A stretch of 64,000 nucleotides of DNA, taken from Apostichopus japonicus. Lineage: Eukaryota > Echinodermata > Holothuroidea > Aspidochirotida > Stichopodidae. The stretch covers positions 5,141,501 to 5,205,500 of the forward strand of contig NC_092575.1 of the NCBI RefSeq assembly GCF_037975245.1, read 5' to 3'. Positions 11,855 through 26,500 of this stretch are shown here, one piece after another. The position numbers and the translations under genes were made by a program. Within the stretch, counting starts at the first letter, position 1. Each line of letters starts with the position of its first letter. The notes under the pieces were generated by a model. That model saw nothing but the letters and a program-made list of their open reading frames with translations, was not told the DNA's origin and made no database searches.

Positions 11855-12318
11855 GGTTACATCTCTATGTTCTGACGTCTCTATGTTGCAACATCTCTAT
11901 GTTCCGACAATTTTTTTTGACCAAAATTCTTGACCAACATGTTTTCGGACCAAGTTTTTTCGGACCAAAATATTTTTATGACCCAACATTTTTTTTCACT
12001 CTAAAATTTTTCATGACCAAATTTTTTTTCGGACAAGCACTATTTGGGTCATAACAAACTTTGGGCCCTTTTTTTTGGTGAAAACAAAATTGGTGGGTCC
12101 TAACAAGTCACGTCAGAAAAAATGTTGGTCCCAAAAAACATGAGTACCCCAAAAAAATTGAGTCCCAAAAAATTAAGTCCCCCCAAAAAATTGGGTCCGA
12201 AAAATTGGGTACGAAAAAATGTTGGTAAAAAAAATTAGTCCAAAAAAATTATCGGAACGTATTCCTCTGAACATAGAGACTTCGGAACATAGAGACGTCG
12301 GAACATAGGGATGTCACC
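11855..12318. mobile_element. Foldback/MITE-like element, family A copy 2
   Basis: A second copy of the element at 915-1361: it starts GGTTACATCTCTATGTTC, ends ATAGGGATGTCACC, and both arms carry the ~16-bp CTATGTTCCGACGTCT-type units in inverted orientation. The middle again consists of degenerate GACCAAAATTTTT / TTTTTGGGTCC oligomers. Length is 464 bp. The flanks TTTGTAGG (left) and TTTTTTGCAGG (right) resemble each other but do not give an exact 8-bp duplication, so insertion here may be old or the edge slipped. Confidence 0.8.
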
Positions 12319-12420
12319 TTTTTTGCAGGTCTTAGGTCTTTGTAGACACCCCAATTTTCAATGTTAACCATTACAGTGTCCCTCTTTTTGCTTTTTGCTT
12401 TTTGCTTTTTTGCAAGCACA

Positions 12421-12581
12421 TGCTGGCCACTATAGCCACTATGGCCACTATAGTGTCCCAGTAAATAGTCTTTCCAGACAAAAAGTAAGATCTGCATAAC
12501 ACACATGCTGGCCACTATAGCTACTATGGCCACTATAGTGTCCCAGTAAATAGTCTTACCAGACAAAAAGGTAAGATCTGC
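12421..12581. repeat. 85-bp tandem duplication, two copies
   Basis: Unit 1 (from 12421) and unit 2 (from 12506) begin TGCTGGCCACTATAG and end AAGATCTGC, with few differences. Inside each unit the phrase GGCCACTATAG is itself repeated. Confidence 0.9.
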
Positions 12582-12924
12582 TTTTGATAGGAGTATATCA
12601 CTTAATACTGACTTGGCTTAAATTCCTAACTTTTAAGTACCTGCACATGTCTTAATATCAAACAATATGCTCCATATCTGGATTATTTCTTTACTGAAAT
12701 GTGAAGACGCAATGACAATTGGGGTTCAAACCAATAGCCTTCTCTCCCAATGATAATTTTTATTTCTATTTTGATAAAAACTGTTCTGAACTGCTAATTC
12801 ATTCATCATAAAACTTGATTGCTGTTTCAGGAGCATTAATTTAGGTAATAACTATATCTACTATACCAAACTTGTTGTGTAAATACATTGCTTTTGTTTC
12901 TTTTGATCCTCCATCTATGTACAG

Positions 12925-13094
12925 GACACAATGAACTGAACAGCAATAAAGACCTTCCAACTGAATACATTGAGCTGGTCATCTGTTGCTTGGAGCTCAA
13001 TAATGGAAGCAGCTCCCTGGTGGAAGCCATTCCCAAAAAGATGGAAATTTATTTTGCTCCATGGAAGCTGTTTGACTGGTTTAAAGAAGCATGA
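12925..13094 (+). CDS. Possible terminal exon of unknown gene
   Basis: A frame open from a plausible splice acceptor (pyrimidine-rich stretch then CTATGTACAG ending at 12924) to TGA at 13092-13094. The peptide has protein-like composition (ELVICCLELNNGSSSLVEAI, then PKKMEIYFAPWKLFDWFKEA). I do not recognise a family and see no matching upstream exon, so it may equally be a chance frame or part of a decayed transposon. Listed only because its composition differs from the surrounding noise. Confidence 0.2.
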
Positions 13095-13244
13095 GGCATT
13101 GTAGGCATGTGTAGCTGAAAATCATCCATATGACTTAGCCACCATATATGGGCAAAAATAACTACTTGGAACAGTTACAAAGTCATTTATTTGAGCTGGA
13201 TGAGAGTGGCTATGGACGGCCATTACCACAAAAACAAGAACAAA

Positions 13245-13480
13245 AAGTAAATTACATTACATTACACATTACAGAAATTTTCTCCATAGAAAAGAAAATT
13301 TCTTCATAAAAACAATTACGTGGATATCAAAAATAAATTTACTCCATCAAATATAAATTTACTAAATCACATCAAAACTTACTGTACTCTTCAAAAAGAA
13401 ATTTTCTTCATCAAAGATAAATTTACTCTATGGAAACTAAGTTCACCTCACACATATTAGATCTACCCCGTCCAATATAA
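13245..13480. repeat. Degenerate ~20-bp A/T-rich oligomer array
   Basis: Repeated variants of AAATTTACTCCATCAAA and AAATTTTCTTCATAAAA follow each other with loose spacing, preceded by a short ATTAC run near 13250. There is no inverted half, so it is not obviously a foldback element. Confidence 0.5.
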
Positions 13481-14315
13481 ACTCATAGCTCATCCCGTCC
13501 TAACCAAAAAAAATCCCCCAATTAATTTATTGGGAATCAGGACAATGTATCTGTTGGAAAAGATATTTGACCCATTATTGTACAAACTGATACAGATGAT
13601 ATTGGAAGAGACTCTTCATGTTGGAAGAGAAGAGATGCAGATGGTGGCATATCGATAACCTATTGCAGGTCTCTCAGGACTGAATAAATTAATGAATTAA
13701 AGGTGAAGGGATTGGGGAAAACTGCTTATTATTTCTCAATCTATAGCATTACTAATAAACTGAGGTATTAGTAAACTATGGAAGATGGTGCAAATGAAGT
13801 TGTTTTGTGCCAAAATTTAAAATTGATATTTTTTATATAGACATATGTCTCTCATTGTGGTACAAATATTTCAATTGGACCATAACCTTTATCCCCTGTC
13901 ATTTTTGCATATATATGTCATTCATATTAATGAGTGATTAATGTCCGATGATAACATATTGAAAGATCGTCACATGACATAGTTATATTTTTGCCTAATG
14001 TATATGGTCCTTTTCCTACAGCATGTATTATGTGGTGCAAAGGAACTTTTGAACAAATTATATGTCAGTAGGATTATGCATATTATTAAACTAGTGGGCA
14101 GAGCTTAGTCAACATCATACAGTTGAATGAATGCAAAGCTGAAAGTTTGATTGCTATAACTGTGTTAGTAAGACTAGTAAATATTGGGTATTGAGGTGAG
14201 CAGGGAGGGGCTTTGGGGACAGGCAGGGGATTAAATTGAGTGCAGGTTTTCACTATATATTTTGCTGTAGATGACAACACCATTGGTGTAGTCTTGCCCA
14301 TTCTTTGTTGTTGTT

Positions 14316-14540
14316 CATATCAGTTTATATTTTGAGATGTAGTACTTTATTTTATTAAATGTTTTAATGTTCAATATCAGTTTATATTTGAGATGTGCTT
14401 TTGTTATTAAATGTTTTAATGTTCATATCAGTTTATATTTTGAGATGTAGTGCTTTTTTCCATTAAATGTTTTGATGTTCATATCAGTTTAGATTTTGAT
14501 ATTTTGAAATGGTAGTCCTTTTTTTATTCAATGTTAATTA
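14316..14540. repeat. Tandem repeat, ~65-bp unit, about 3.5 copies
   Basis: Units begin TTCATATCAGTTTATATTT and contain GAGATGTAGT and ATTAAATGTTTTAATG; the last unit is diverged (GATATTTTGAAATGGTAGTC). Confidence 0.85.
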
Positions 14541-16447
14541 AAACAAGACCAATGTCCTGTGTTCATGTGTAACACTGTACTTCTTTCATTCTATTTAACC
14601 TTTGTAAACTATTTGGAAGAGATAAACCAACGTAAAGCAACCTGAAATATTTGTTGTGTATGATCTTTTTCTTGGTTTTTCTTTTGCTTTGCTCAAGAAG
14701 AATTTGAAGGCACAAACATGGTTTATGTGTCGTAAACCTTTATACAACTCCTTTTATATTAACATCTTTGCTAAGCAATTCGCTTCGAATATATTATCGT
14801 GAGTATACGAGAGCATTGTGTGGACCGTCCACAAATCTTATACACGTGATCTTGAATTATTAAATAAGCCTAACCAAAACTATTTGAAGGTGTCAGAAAT
14901 TTATCATGCGAGGGAGGAAGTCAAAATGGCGCTGCTATCGACACGAAAAAAAAATTCCATGTAAAATGTCTTTTATAAAGGTTCTGTAAATTTCACATTG
15001 TTCTCTGCTTCCTGCTCTACGCTGTTAGAGAGTTACAACATAACTTATTCCTATATTTAAAAAGGTAGCAAACATAACACGTGACAATGTCGAAGAGGAT
15101 AGTTATTCAACCACCATGACAGCAGTATCGCTAACAACCAACACAAACGACATTGCACAGCCGCATATAAGTATATATAGTACTGCAAATGTTCAATCTT
15201 GAAATTTATGATGTACAATTTTTTTTATTTTTTGACAGTCTTTGATCAATAATAAGCTTGCAAAATGACAGAAATGGAATGCATGCAATGTTTTCCTAAA
15301 TGTTGATGATAAATACAGTGATCATTGTTTGTATATTTTTTCGTTACACCTTTTTTAGTATTTATTGCTTCAAAATGTGCCTGAAAGTTTGCAACCAACC
15401 AAATATGCATGTGCATTAACGTGTTCGTGGCAGGTCTGCTGCATTGGCCCCTTAAAGCACGCTATCGTTAGGGAAGTTTCGTAAAGATTTCAAAAAAGTA
15501 CTAATTCCTGGAGGTCTGGACTCTCCAAATTGTTTTCAGACATTCTAAGTAAAGCATACCTTTAACCTTCTTTTTTTTCTTGCCCCATCTAAACATAAAG
15601 GCCTATATAAATAAACAAACAATCAACAATACTTCGAATTTCGAGTAGATATAAAAGATGTCTTGAAATTCAAATGATGTTGTCAACATGAAAATCGATG
15701 TTTACTTGGTGTTTTTTCTAAAAGCTTATGTTTGTACCTTCATATAGTTATATAACAGGCACACTCAATCTTCATTGTTCGCATCGAAAATAAAGAATGA
15801 AGTAACACTTTCTGGGGGAGGGGATTGATACCTTTTCAGTATATTTACTGCTTAAATTTGGGCAAAACCTTTTCCAACCACCTACAACCCCCCGCCCCCC
15901 CCCCCTCCCCGCTTCAGATGTTCTCTCTTACGATTCCCATTGTCCATTTCCTTTTTCATAGATTAGTCAGAGATAGATTTAAACAGTCCGTTTTTTGCAC
16001 TGCCGATTTCTTTGATGAAGCCGTCAAGTGATATTCGAAGAAAGTATACTAATGGCCCAGGCTATATCATGCACGTATAGCGATGAATCGCACGTTAAAA
16101 GTCGAAAAATACCCATCGCAATATAATGTAGGATACAGAAAAGTATACTGCTTACTATAAATACCATTTCCAGATAACCAAACCCGTAATTGAAAATATT
16201 ACACATTTATCAACTACTATAATTCACAACAAGAAGAATCTGGGAGGGACGCCCACCCATAAAATCTCGATATTCTACAGGAAGACTTAAACCGGTCAAA
16301 TATGGGACTGTTAATATCCTTTATTAACCGAACTGGTAGATCTGTTTAATTCATGTATCATTGAGCATAAATAGATTCAAATTAAAAATAGATAACCCTC
16401 CCCCCCCCCCCCAAATCTTGGTCAAACTGACGATACTTGGAAAATTT

Positions 16448-16506
16448 GAGTGCGACAGTCTGAATTTCCGACTGTCGCACTCTCATTTTTCCGACTGTCG
16501 CACTCT
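16448..16506. repeat. Hairpin plus direct repeat, GACTGTCGCACTC
   Basis: GAGTGCGACAGTC (16448-16460) pairs perfectly with GACTGTCGCACTC (16470-16482); the right arm is repeated once more at about 16493-16506. The 13-bp arms have raised GC against an AT-rich background. Confidence 0.85.
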
Positions 16507-17060
16507 AATTTTCACATATTCTTGTAATTTGTGAGTGAACTAAAATTTTCGGTCAAGATTGACCTTCAATCAGTCAATTTTACCACGTTTTCCTTGTCAC
16601 ATTGAGAAATTCTATCACGCGATCTTTATACTCCACCATACAAAACTTCGTATGATTTTGAATACTCCCACTTCGCTAGCTTCAAGTAAGTTCAAGATAT
16701 ACATTGTCTCTATGTATACAAAAAACGCTGATGCTAATCTACGGAAGCTTAAAAGTGCCATCAACATAACAAAAACTTTGGCCCATAATTTGACATTTTT
16801 CAGTAACAAGATAAAATGTTATCAAAAATCAGAAAATGTTGGATTGCTCAGTTGCTTTAACTGATCAATTGAACAATTTTCTGAAAAATGTTTAATTGAT
16901 AACTTATCATTATCTCGTCAGTTTGACAATTTTCTGCAAAATTTCCGATCGTTCACTTCATTCCATCTGAGCAATTGAAACATTTTCTGCAAAATGTTCA
17001 ATGTGTTTAATTGCCAACTTATCGTAACTCGTCAACTCAACATTTTTCTGCAAAATGTTT

Positions 17061-17108
17061 AATTGTTCACTTCATTCCGAATGATCAGTTGGAATGAAGT
17101 GAACAATT
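17061..17108. repeat. 18-bp perfect hairpin
   Basis: AATTGTTCACTTCATTCC (17061-17078) and GGAATGAAGTGAACAATT (17091-17108) are exact inverse complements around 12 bases, with imperfect pairing further out. Single-sided copies of the arm (GTTCACTTCATTCC, AACATTTTCTGCAAAATG) are scattered from 16860 to 17060, so the hairpin is part of a small local repeat family. Confidence 0.85.
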
Positions 17109-17529
17109 AAAACATTTCATGTGAGTAATAAATTTCCCCCACCCACCCCCCCCCCCCAAAGAAAAAATATTAAGCGTGCCAATAAAAGCTCTGTATTTTT
17201 GGTAACTCACTTTGTCATCGAATATAATTTGTTGAAAATAAAAAGTTTTCCCCTTTGTTACATTAACATACCTTTTGTAGTCAGTAGTCTATAAAGCCTT
17301 CAAGCAGATAACTTTACTTAGTTGCTTACCTGCTTTGCTTAACCAGAGTGTTTATGTAAGTTTGTGAAGTGAGGGCCAGTGGTATTCAATATGTGAATGT
17401 TGGCGAGTAGAGCAGGGGGGGGGGGGGGGGTAGGAGAACAAACAACAGCCGGAATTTTATGGCTCCAAAACCTATCCAGTTGGAATTTCAGCCACTCCCC
17501 CCCCCCCCCCCGCCTAATGATCAGGCCTT

Positions 17530-20500
17530 AGCTACGTCCCTGATTTCATGGAATCATCACTCCGTCAAACAAGGGTCTGTTTATATCGTTTATTTTCCGA
17601 AGTTGTAGATCTGTCTATATCATGTGTCATTGAGCGTAGAAAAACTCAAATTCAATATAGATATATAAATGTTTCACTTAATCATCACTCCGTTAAACAA
17701 GGGTCAGCGTCTGTTTATATCCTTTATTTTCCGAAGTTGTAGATCTGTGTATTGAATGCATTGAAAGTAATCACATCGTATTAACGTCTTTTTTGTTGTT
17801 GTAACACAGTAATTTCAATTGGAATATATAATCGTAAGTGTATGAGCGGATTCTGTGGACCGTCCACATAATCTTATACACATTTCATTGTATTATTTAT
17901 TGATTATAAACCAAAATTAGGGTTGAAAATTGATGAACTCTATTAATTCAAAAAAACTGTGTTCTAAGGAAGGACCCCGCACCAAATATCGGCAGATTCA
18001 GGAAGGAATCAACCCGTCAAATATAGTTCTGTTTTATATCCTTTAATTACTGATTACTAATTCGTAGATCTGTTTAAATCATGTATCATTGAGCATAGAA
18101 AGATTAATTTTAAAAACAGATAACTTTATCAAATATATATTTTTTGGCATGTCATACGGTTTACCTTTAGGTTAATATATTCTTAACAAAACTTTATTTA
18201 GGAACATTGGGGAGAAAAAATGAAAGCAAGCATCAACAATCCTCGTTACATGGGTTAGGATTATTATAGGAAACCCGAAAGAATAACCCTTATCCTTAAC
18301 CCTTAATATTAGTATGATAATACTGTTGACCGTTCACATAATAATTGTCTTAAAAGCAGCTTGTTAAGAAAGATCACAACCTAAATATTTTCTTTTGGTC
18401 TATAGAATGTATTTGGATAGTAGTATTAACGTTTTTTTTTTTAGTAACACACGTAATCTCAATTGGAATATATAATCGTAAGTATATGAGCGTATTATGT
18501 GGACCGTCCACATAATCTGAGACACATGATATTGTATAACATATTGATTCTTAAGCAAAGCTCCTCTTGAATATATTCAGAAATGATCAGCTAATCTAAT
18601 TAACACTGACAGCCTTCTGAACAAGGGCCAAACCCTCAAATCTCGAAATATTTCAGTTAATCATCACTCCGTCAAACAAGGGTCTGTTTATATCCTTTAT
18701 TTTCTGAAGTTGTAGGTCTGTCTATATCATGTGTCATTGAGCATAGAAAAATTGGAATTAAAAATAGATAGCCATATCATATTAAATGAAAGTCGGCTTA
18801 CCTACATTGTAATGAAACTTGATCTCAACTTTAATTGGGAACATTGGAAATGAACCACTCCTGTAAACTGACCTCAATGACCACCGGTGCACGGGTTATG
18901 ATTGGCATTGGTGCCCCCCCCCCCCCCGCACCCTTACCCCCGACATAAAAAGAACAGTGAAAATAAAACTTACTATTACCCTTATCCTGTAAGATAATAC
19001 TCATAACCATTCAAATATTAATTGTTTAAAACGAAGCTGTTAAGACAATAGTGTGTATTAGGATAGTAGTGTAACGTGAATGGTTTTTATACTCATCCGT
19101 AGTAAGCTGTGCATTGAACTACATAGCCAGCCATGTCATGAATATTTATAGTCAAGTGGTATGTAATTTAGGAGGGTTAAATGCTTATTGATGTGTTTTA
19201 TAGTCTAATTAAGAGAGTTATGGGTTAAGTAAATCGGTATTACCAGTGAGTTTAATGTCTACGACATATCTGCATATGTTGAGGGGGATAATGTTGTTGT
19301 TGTTGTTCATGAAATAGTTAAAGAGATTTTACGTCACATGTTGTATTGTTTTATTGCTTAGTATATGTACCAGAGTGTCACCATTTGCACAGGTTTTGAA
19401 AATTAATCTACATTGTAAACTTGCATTCACATATACTAAATTCTTGTACGCATAGATTTTTTATTTTCTTGTAATTGTAATATGGCCCGGTCTCTTTTTA
19501 CTACGATTAATTGATACACAAGCTAACCACGACATTTCCATAAAGGAACTTTTGACAGTATTCTCTGCTATGCTAATGGGCCCCCGGAATGCAACAGTAG
19601 TATTGACGTTTTTGTTTAATAACCCACGTCATCTCAATTGAAATATATAATCGTAATTGTATAATCGGTTTATGTGGATCGTCCACATTATATTATACGT
19701 ATGATGTTGTATTGTTTATTGATTCTAAACCAAAACCGTATAATTGAAAATATTAAAAATTAATCAAGTACATTAATTCACAATAACGGTCTTCTGAATA
19801 AGGGCTACACACCCTCAAATCTCGACAGATTCAGTAAGGAATCAACCCGTCAAATATGGGTCTGTTTTATATCCTGTATTTACAGAACTCGTGATCTGTT
19901 TAAATCATGTGTATTGAATGTATTTAATATATTCATAATAGAAGTATAAACGTCTTTTTTTCTGTAACACACGTAATCTCAATTGGAATATATAATCGTA
20001 AGTGTACGAGCGGATTATGTGGACCGTCCACATAATCTTATACACATTTCATTATTTTTTATTGACTATAAACAAAAATTAGGGATTTAAATTTATCAAC
20101 TATATTAATTCAAAATAACTGTGTTCTAAGGAAGGACCCCGCGCCAAATATCGACAGATTCAGTAAGGAATCAACCCGTCAAATATGGGTCTGTTTTATA
20201 TCCTGTATTTACCGAACTCGTAGATCTGTTTAAATCATGTGTATTGAATGTATTTAATATATTCATATAGAAGTATTAACATTTTTTTTTCCTGTAACAC
20301 ACGTAATCTCAATTGGAATATATAATCGTAAGTGTACGAGCGGATTATGTGGACCGTCCACACAATCTTATACACATTTCATTGTATTGTTTATTGATTA
20401 TAAACCAAAATTAGGGTTGAAAATTGATGAACTCTATTAATTCAAAATAACTATGTTCTTAGGAAAGACCCCGCGCCAAATATCGACAGATTCAGTAAGG

Positions 20501-23500
20501 AATCAACCCGTCAAATATGGGTCCGTTTTATATCCTGTATTTACAGAACTCGTAGATCTGTTTAAATCATGTGTATTGTATGTATTTAATATATTCATAT
20601 AGAAGTATTAACATTTTTTTTTTCTGTAACACACGTAATCTCAATTGGAATATATAATCGTAAGTGTACGAGCGGATTATGTGGACCGTCCACACAATCT
20701 TATACACATTTCATTGTATTGTTTATTGATTATAAACCAAAATTAGGGTTGAAAATTGATGAACTCTATTAATTCAAAATAACTATGTTCTTAGGAAAGA
20801 CCCCGCTCCAAATATCAATAGATTCAGGAAGGAATCAACCCGTCAAATATGGGTCTGTTTTATATCCTGTATTTACCGAACTCGTAGATCTGTTTAAATC
20901 ATGTGTATTGAATGTATTTAATATATTCATATAGAAGTATTAACATTTTTTTTTCTGTAACACACGTAATCTCAATTGGAATATATAATCGTAAGTGTAC
21001 GAGCGGATTATGTGGACCGTCCACACAATCTTATACACATTTCATTGTATTGTTTATTGATTATAAACCAAAATTAGGGTTGAAAATTGATGAACTCTAT
21101 TAATTCAAAATAACCGTTCATAGGAAAGACCCCGCACCAAATAATCGACAGATTCAGGAAGGAATCAACCCGTCAAATATGGGTCTGTTTATATCCTTTA
21201 ATTACTGAACTCATAGATCTGTTGAAATCATGTATCATTGAGCATATAAAGATTTATATTAAAAACAGATAACTTTATCAAATAAACATATATTTTTGCA
21301 TGTCATACGGTTTACCTTTAGGCTAATATAGTCTTAACAAAACTTTATTTGGGAACATTGGAAAGAAAAAAGTGTAAGCAAGCATCAACAATCCTCGTTA
21401 CATGGGTTAGGATTATTATAGGAAACCCGAAAGAATAACCCTAATCCTTAACCCTTAATATTAGTATGATAATACTGTTGACCGTTCACATAATAATTGT
21501 CTTAAAAGCAGCTTGTTAAGAAAGATCACAACCTAAATATTTTCTTTTGGTCTATAGAATGTATTTGGATAGTAGTATTAACGTTTTTTTTTTTGTAACA
21601 CACGTAATCTCAATTGGAATATATAATCGTAAGTATATGAGCGTATTATGTGGACCGTCCACATAATCTGAGACACATGATATTGTATAACATATTGATT
21701 CTTAAGCAAAGCTCCTCTTGAATATATTCAGAAATGATCAGCTAATCTAATTAACACTGACAGCCTTCTGAACAAGGGCCAAACCCTCAAATCTCGAAAT
21801 ATTTCAGTTAATCATCACTCCGTCAAACAAGGGTCTGTTTATATCCTTTATTTTCTGAAGTTGTAGGTCTGTCTATATCATGTGTCATTGAGCATAGAAA
21901 AATTGAAATTAAAAATAGATAGCCATATCATATTAAATGAAAGTCGGCTTACCTACATTGTAATGAAACTTGATCTCAACTTTAATTGGGAACATTGGAA
22001 ATGAACCACTCCTGTAAACTGACCTCAATGACCACCGGTGCACGGGTTATGATTGGCATTGGTGCCCCCCCCCCCCGCACCCTTACCCCCGACTTAAAAA
22101 GAACAGTGAAAATAAAACTTACTATTACCCTTATCCTGTAAGATAATACTCATAACCATTCAAATATTAATTGTTTAAAACGAAGCTGTTAAGACAATAG
22201 TGTGTATTAGGATAGTAGTGTAACGTGAATGGTTTTTATACTCATCCGTAGTAAGCTGTGCATTGAACTACATAGCCAGCCATGTCATGAATATTTATAG
22301 TCAAGTGGTATGTAATTTAGGAGGGTTAAATGCTTATTGATGTGTTTTATAGTCTAATTAAGAGAGTTATGGGTTAAGTAAATCGGTATTACCGGTGAGT
22401 TTAATGTCTACGACATATCTGCATATGTTGAGGGGGGTAATGTTGTTGTTGTTCATGAAATAGTTAAAGAGATTTTACGTCACATGTTGTATTGTTTTAT
22501 TGCTTAGTATATGTACCAGAGTGTCACCGTTTGCAACGGTTTTGAAAATTAATCTACATTGTAAACTTGCATTCACATATACTAAATTCTTGTACGCATA
22601 GATTTTTTATTTTCTTGTAATTGTAATATGGCCCGGTCTCTTTTTACTACGATTAATTGATACACAAGCTAACCACGACATTTCCATAAAGGAACTTTTG
22701 ACAGTATTCTCTGCTATGCTAATGGGCCCCCGGAATGCAACAGTAGTATTGACGTTTTTGTTTAATAACCCACGTCATCTCAATTGAAATATATAATCGT
22801 AATTGTATAATCGGTTTATGTGGATCGTCCACATTATATTATACGTACGATGTTGTATTGTTTATTGATTCTAAACCAAAACCGTATAATTGAAAATATT
22901 AAAAATTAATCAAGTACATTAATTCACAATAACGGTCTTCTGAATAAGGGCTACACACCCTCAAATCTCGACAGATTCAGTAAGGAATCAACCCGTCAAA
23001 TATGGGTCTGTTTTATATCCTGTATTTACAGAACTCGAAGATCTGTTTAAATCATGTGTATTGAATGTATTTAATATATTCATAATAGAAGTATAAACGT
23101 CTTTTTTTCTGTAACACACGTAATCTCAATTGGAATATATAATCGTAAGTGTACGAGCGGATTATGTGGACCGTCCACATAATCTTATACACATTTCATT
23201 ATTTTTTATTGACTATAAACAAAAATTAGGGTTTTAAATTTATCAACTATATTAATTCAAAATAACTGTGTTCTAAGGAAGGACCCCGCGCCAAATATCG
23301 ACAGATTCAGTAAGGAATCAACCCGTCAAATATGGGTCTGTTTTATATCCTGTATTTACCGAACTCGTAGATCTGTTTAAATCATGTGTATTGAATGTAT
23401 TTAATATATTCATATAGAAGTATTAACATTTTTTTTCCTGTAACACACGTAATCTCAATTGGAATATATAATCGTTAGTGTACGAGCGGATTATGTGGAC

Positions 23501-26500
23501 CGTCCACACAATCTTATACACATTTCATTGTATTGTTAATTGATTATAAACCAAAATTAGGGTTGAAAATTGATGAACTCTATTAATTCAAAATAACTAT
23601 GTTCTTAGGAAAGACCCCGCACCAAATATCGACAGATCCAGGAAGGAATCAACCCGTCAAATATGGGTCTGTTTTATTTCCTTTAATTACTGAACTCGTA
23701 GATCTGTTGAAATCACGTACCATTGAGCATATAAAGATTTATATTAAAAACAGATAACTTTATCAAATAAACATATATTTTTGCATGTCATACGGTTTAC
23801 CTTTAGGCTAATATAGTCTTAATAAAACTTTATTTGGGAACATTGGGAAGAAAAAAGTGTAAGCAAGCATCAACAATCCTCGTTACATGGGTTAGGATTA
23901 TTATATGAAACCCGAAAGAATAACCCTAATCCTTAACCCTTAATATTAGTATGATAATACTGTTGACCGTTCACATAATAATTGTCTTAAAAGCAGCTTG
24001 TTAAGAAAGATCACAACCTAAATATTTTCTTTTGGTCTATAGAATGTATTTGGATAGTAGTATTAACGTTTTTTTTTTAGTAACACACGTAATCTCAATC
24101 GGAATATATAATCGTAAGTATATGAGCGTATTATGTGGACCGTCCACATAATCTGAGACACATGATATTGTATAACATATTGATTCTTAAGCAAAGCTCC
24201 TCTTGAATATATTCAGAAATGATCAGCTAATCTAATTAACACTGACAGCCTTCTGAACAAGGGCCAAACCCTCAAATCTCGAAATATTTCAGTTAATCAT
24301 CACTCCGTCAAACAAGGGTCTGTTTATATCCTTTATTTTCTGAAGTTGTAGGTCTGTCTATATCATGTGTCATTGAGCATAGAAAAATTGAAATTAAAAA
24401 TAGATAGCCATATCATATTAAATGAAAGTCGGCTTACCTACATTGTAATGAAACTTGATCTCAACTTTAATTGGGAACATTGGAAATGAACCACTCCTGT
24501 AAACTGACCTCAATGACCACCGGTGCACGGGTTATGATTGGCATTGGTGCCCCCCCCCCCCCCCCGCACCCTTACCCCCGACTTAAAAAGAACAGTGAAA
24601 ATAAAACTTACTATTACCCTTATCCTGTAAGATAATACTCATAACCATTCAAATATTAATTGTTTAAAACGAAGCTGTTAAGACAATAGTGTGTATTAGG
24701 ATAGTAGTGTAACGTGAATGGTTTTTATACTCATCCGTAGTAAGCTGTGCATTGAACTACATAGCCAGCCATGTCATGAATATTTATAGTCAAGTGGTAT
24801 GTAATTTAGGAGGGTTAAATGCTTATTGATGTGTTTTATAGTCTAATTAAGAGAGTTATGGGTTAAGTAAATCGGTATTACCAGTGAGTTTAATGTCTAC
24901 AACATATCTGCATATGTTGAGGGGGATAATGTTGTTGTTGTTCATGAAATAGTTAAAGAGATTTTACGTCACATGTTGTATTGTTTTATTGCTTAGTATA
25001 TGTACCAGAGTGTCACCATTTGCAAAGGTTTTGAAAATTAATCTACATTGTAAACTTGCATTCACATATACTAAATTCTTGTACGCATAGATTTTTTATT
25101 TTCTTGTAATTGTAATATGGCCCGGTCTCTTTTTACTACGATTAATTGATACACAAGCTAACCACGACATTTCCATAAAGGAACTTTTGACAGTATTCTC
25201 TGCTATGCTAATGGGCCCCCGGAATGCAACAGTAGTATTGACGTTTTTGTTTAATAACCCACGTCATCTCAATTGAAATATATAATCGTAATTGTATAAT
25301 CGGTTTATGTGGATCGTCCACATTATATTATACGTATGATGTTGTATTGTTTATTGATTCTAAAACAAAACCGTATAATTGAAAATATTAAAAATTAATC
25401 AAGTACATTAATACACAATAACGGTCTTCTGAATAAGGGCCACACACCCTCAAATCTCGACAGATTCAGTAAGGAATCAACCCGTCAAATATGGGTCTGT
25501 TTTATATCCTGTATTTACAGAACTCGTAGATCTGTTTGAATCATGTGTATTGAATGTATTTAATATATTCATAATAGGAGTATAAACGTCTTTTTTTCTG
25601 TAACACACGTAATCTCAATTGGAATATATAATCGTAAGTGTACGAGCGGATTATGTGGACCGTCCACATAATCTTATACACATTTCATTATTTTTTATTG
25701 ACTATAAACAAAAATTAGGGTTTTAAATTAATCAACTATATTAATTCAAAATAACTGTGTTCTAAGGAAGGACCCCGCGCCAAATATCGACAGATTCAGT
25801 AAGGAATCAACCCGTCAAATATGGGTCTGTTTTATATCCTGTATTTACCGAACTCGTAGATCTGTTTAAATCATGTGTATTGAATGTATTTAATATATTC
25901 ATATAGAAGTATTAACATGTTTTTTTCCCTGTAACACACGTAATCTCAATTGGAATATATAATCGTTAGTGTACGAGCGGATTATATGGACCGTCCACAC
26001 AATCTTATACACATTTCATTGTATTGTTTATTGATTATAAACCAAAATTAGGGTTGAAAATTGATGAACTCTATTAATTCAAAATAACTATGTTCTTAGG
26101 AAAGACCCCGCGCCAAATATAGACAGATTCAGGAAGGAATCAACCCGTCAAATATGGGTCTGTTTTATATCCTGTATTTACCGAACTCGTAGATCTGTTT
26201 AAATCATGTGTATTGAATGTATTTAATATATTCATATAGAAGTATTAACATTTTTTTTTCTGTAACACACGTAATCTCAATTGGAATATATAATCGTAAG
26301 TATATGAGCGTATTATGTGGACCGTCCACACAATCTTATACACATTTCATTGTATTGTTTATTGATTATAAACCAAAATTAGGGTTGAAAATTGATGAAC
26401 TCTATTAATTCAAAATAACTATGTTCTTAGGAAAGACCCCGCACCAAATATCGACAGATTCAGGAAGGAATCAACCCGTCAAATATGGGTCTGTTTTATT

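Larger units (their letters stand above)
14541..17529. other. Gene-poor stretch with one outlying satellite-2 copy
   Basis: No convincing coding frame. Around 14780-14840 a diverged piece of the second satellite appears (CGTGAGTATACGAGAG then GTGTGGACCGTCCACA), about 2.7 kb outside the main array. Hairpins at 16448-16506 and 17061-17108 and several poly-C or poly-G runs (near 15890, 16395, 17140, 17415 and 17497) make up the recognisable structure. Confidence 0.5.
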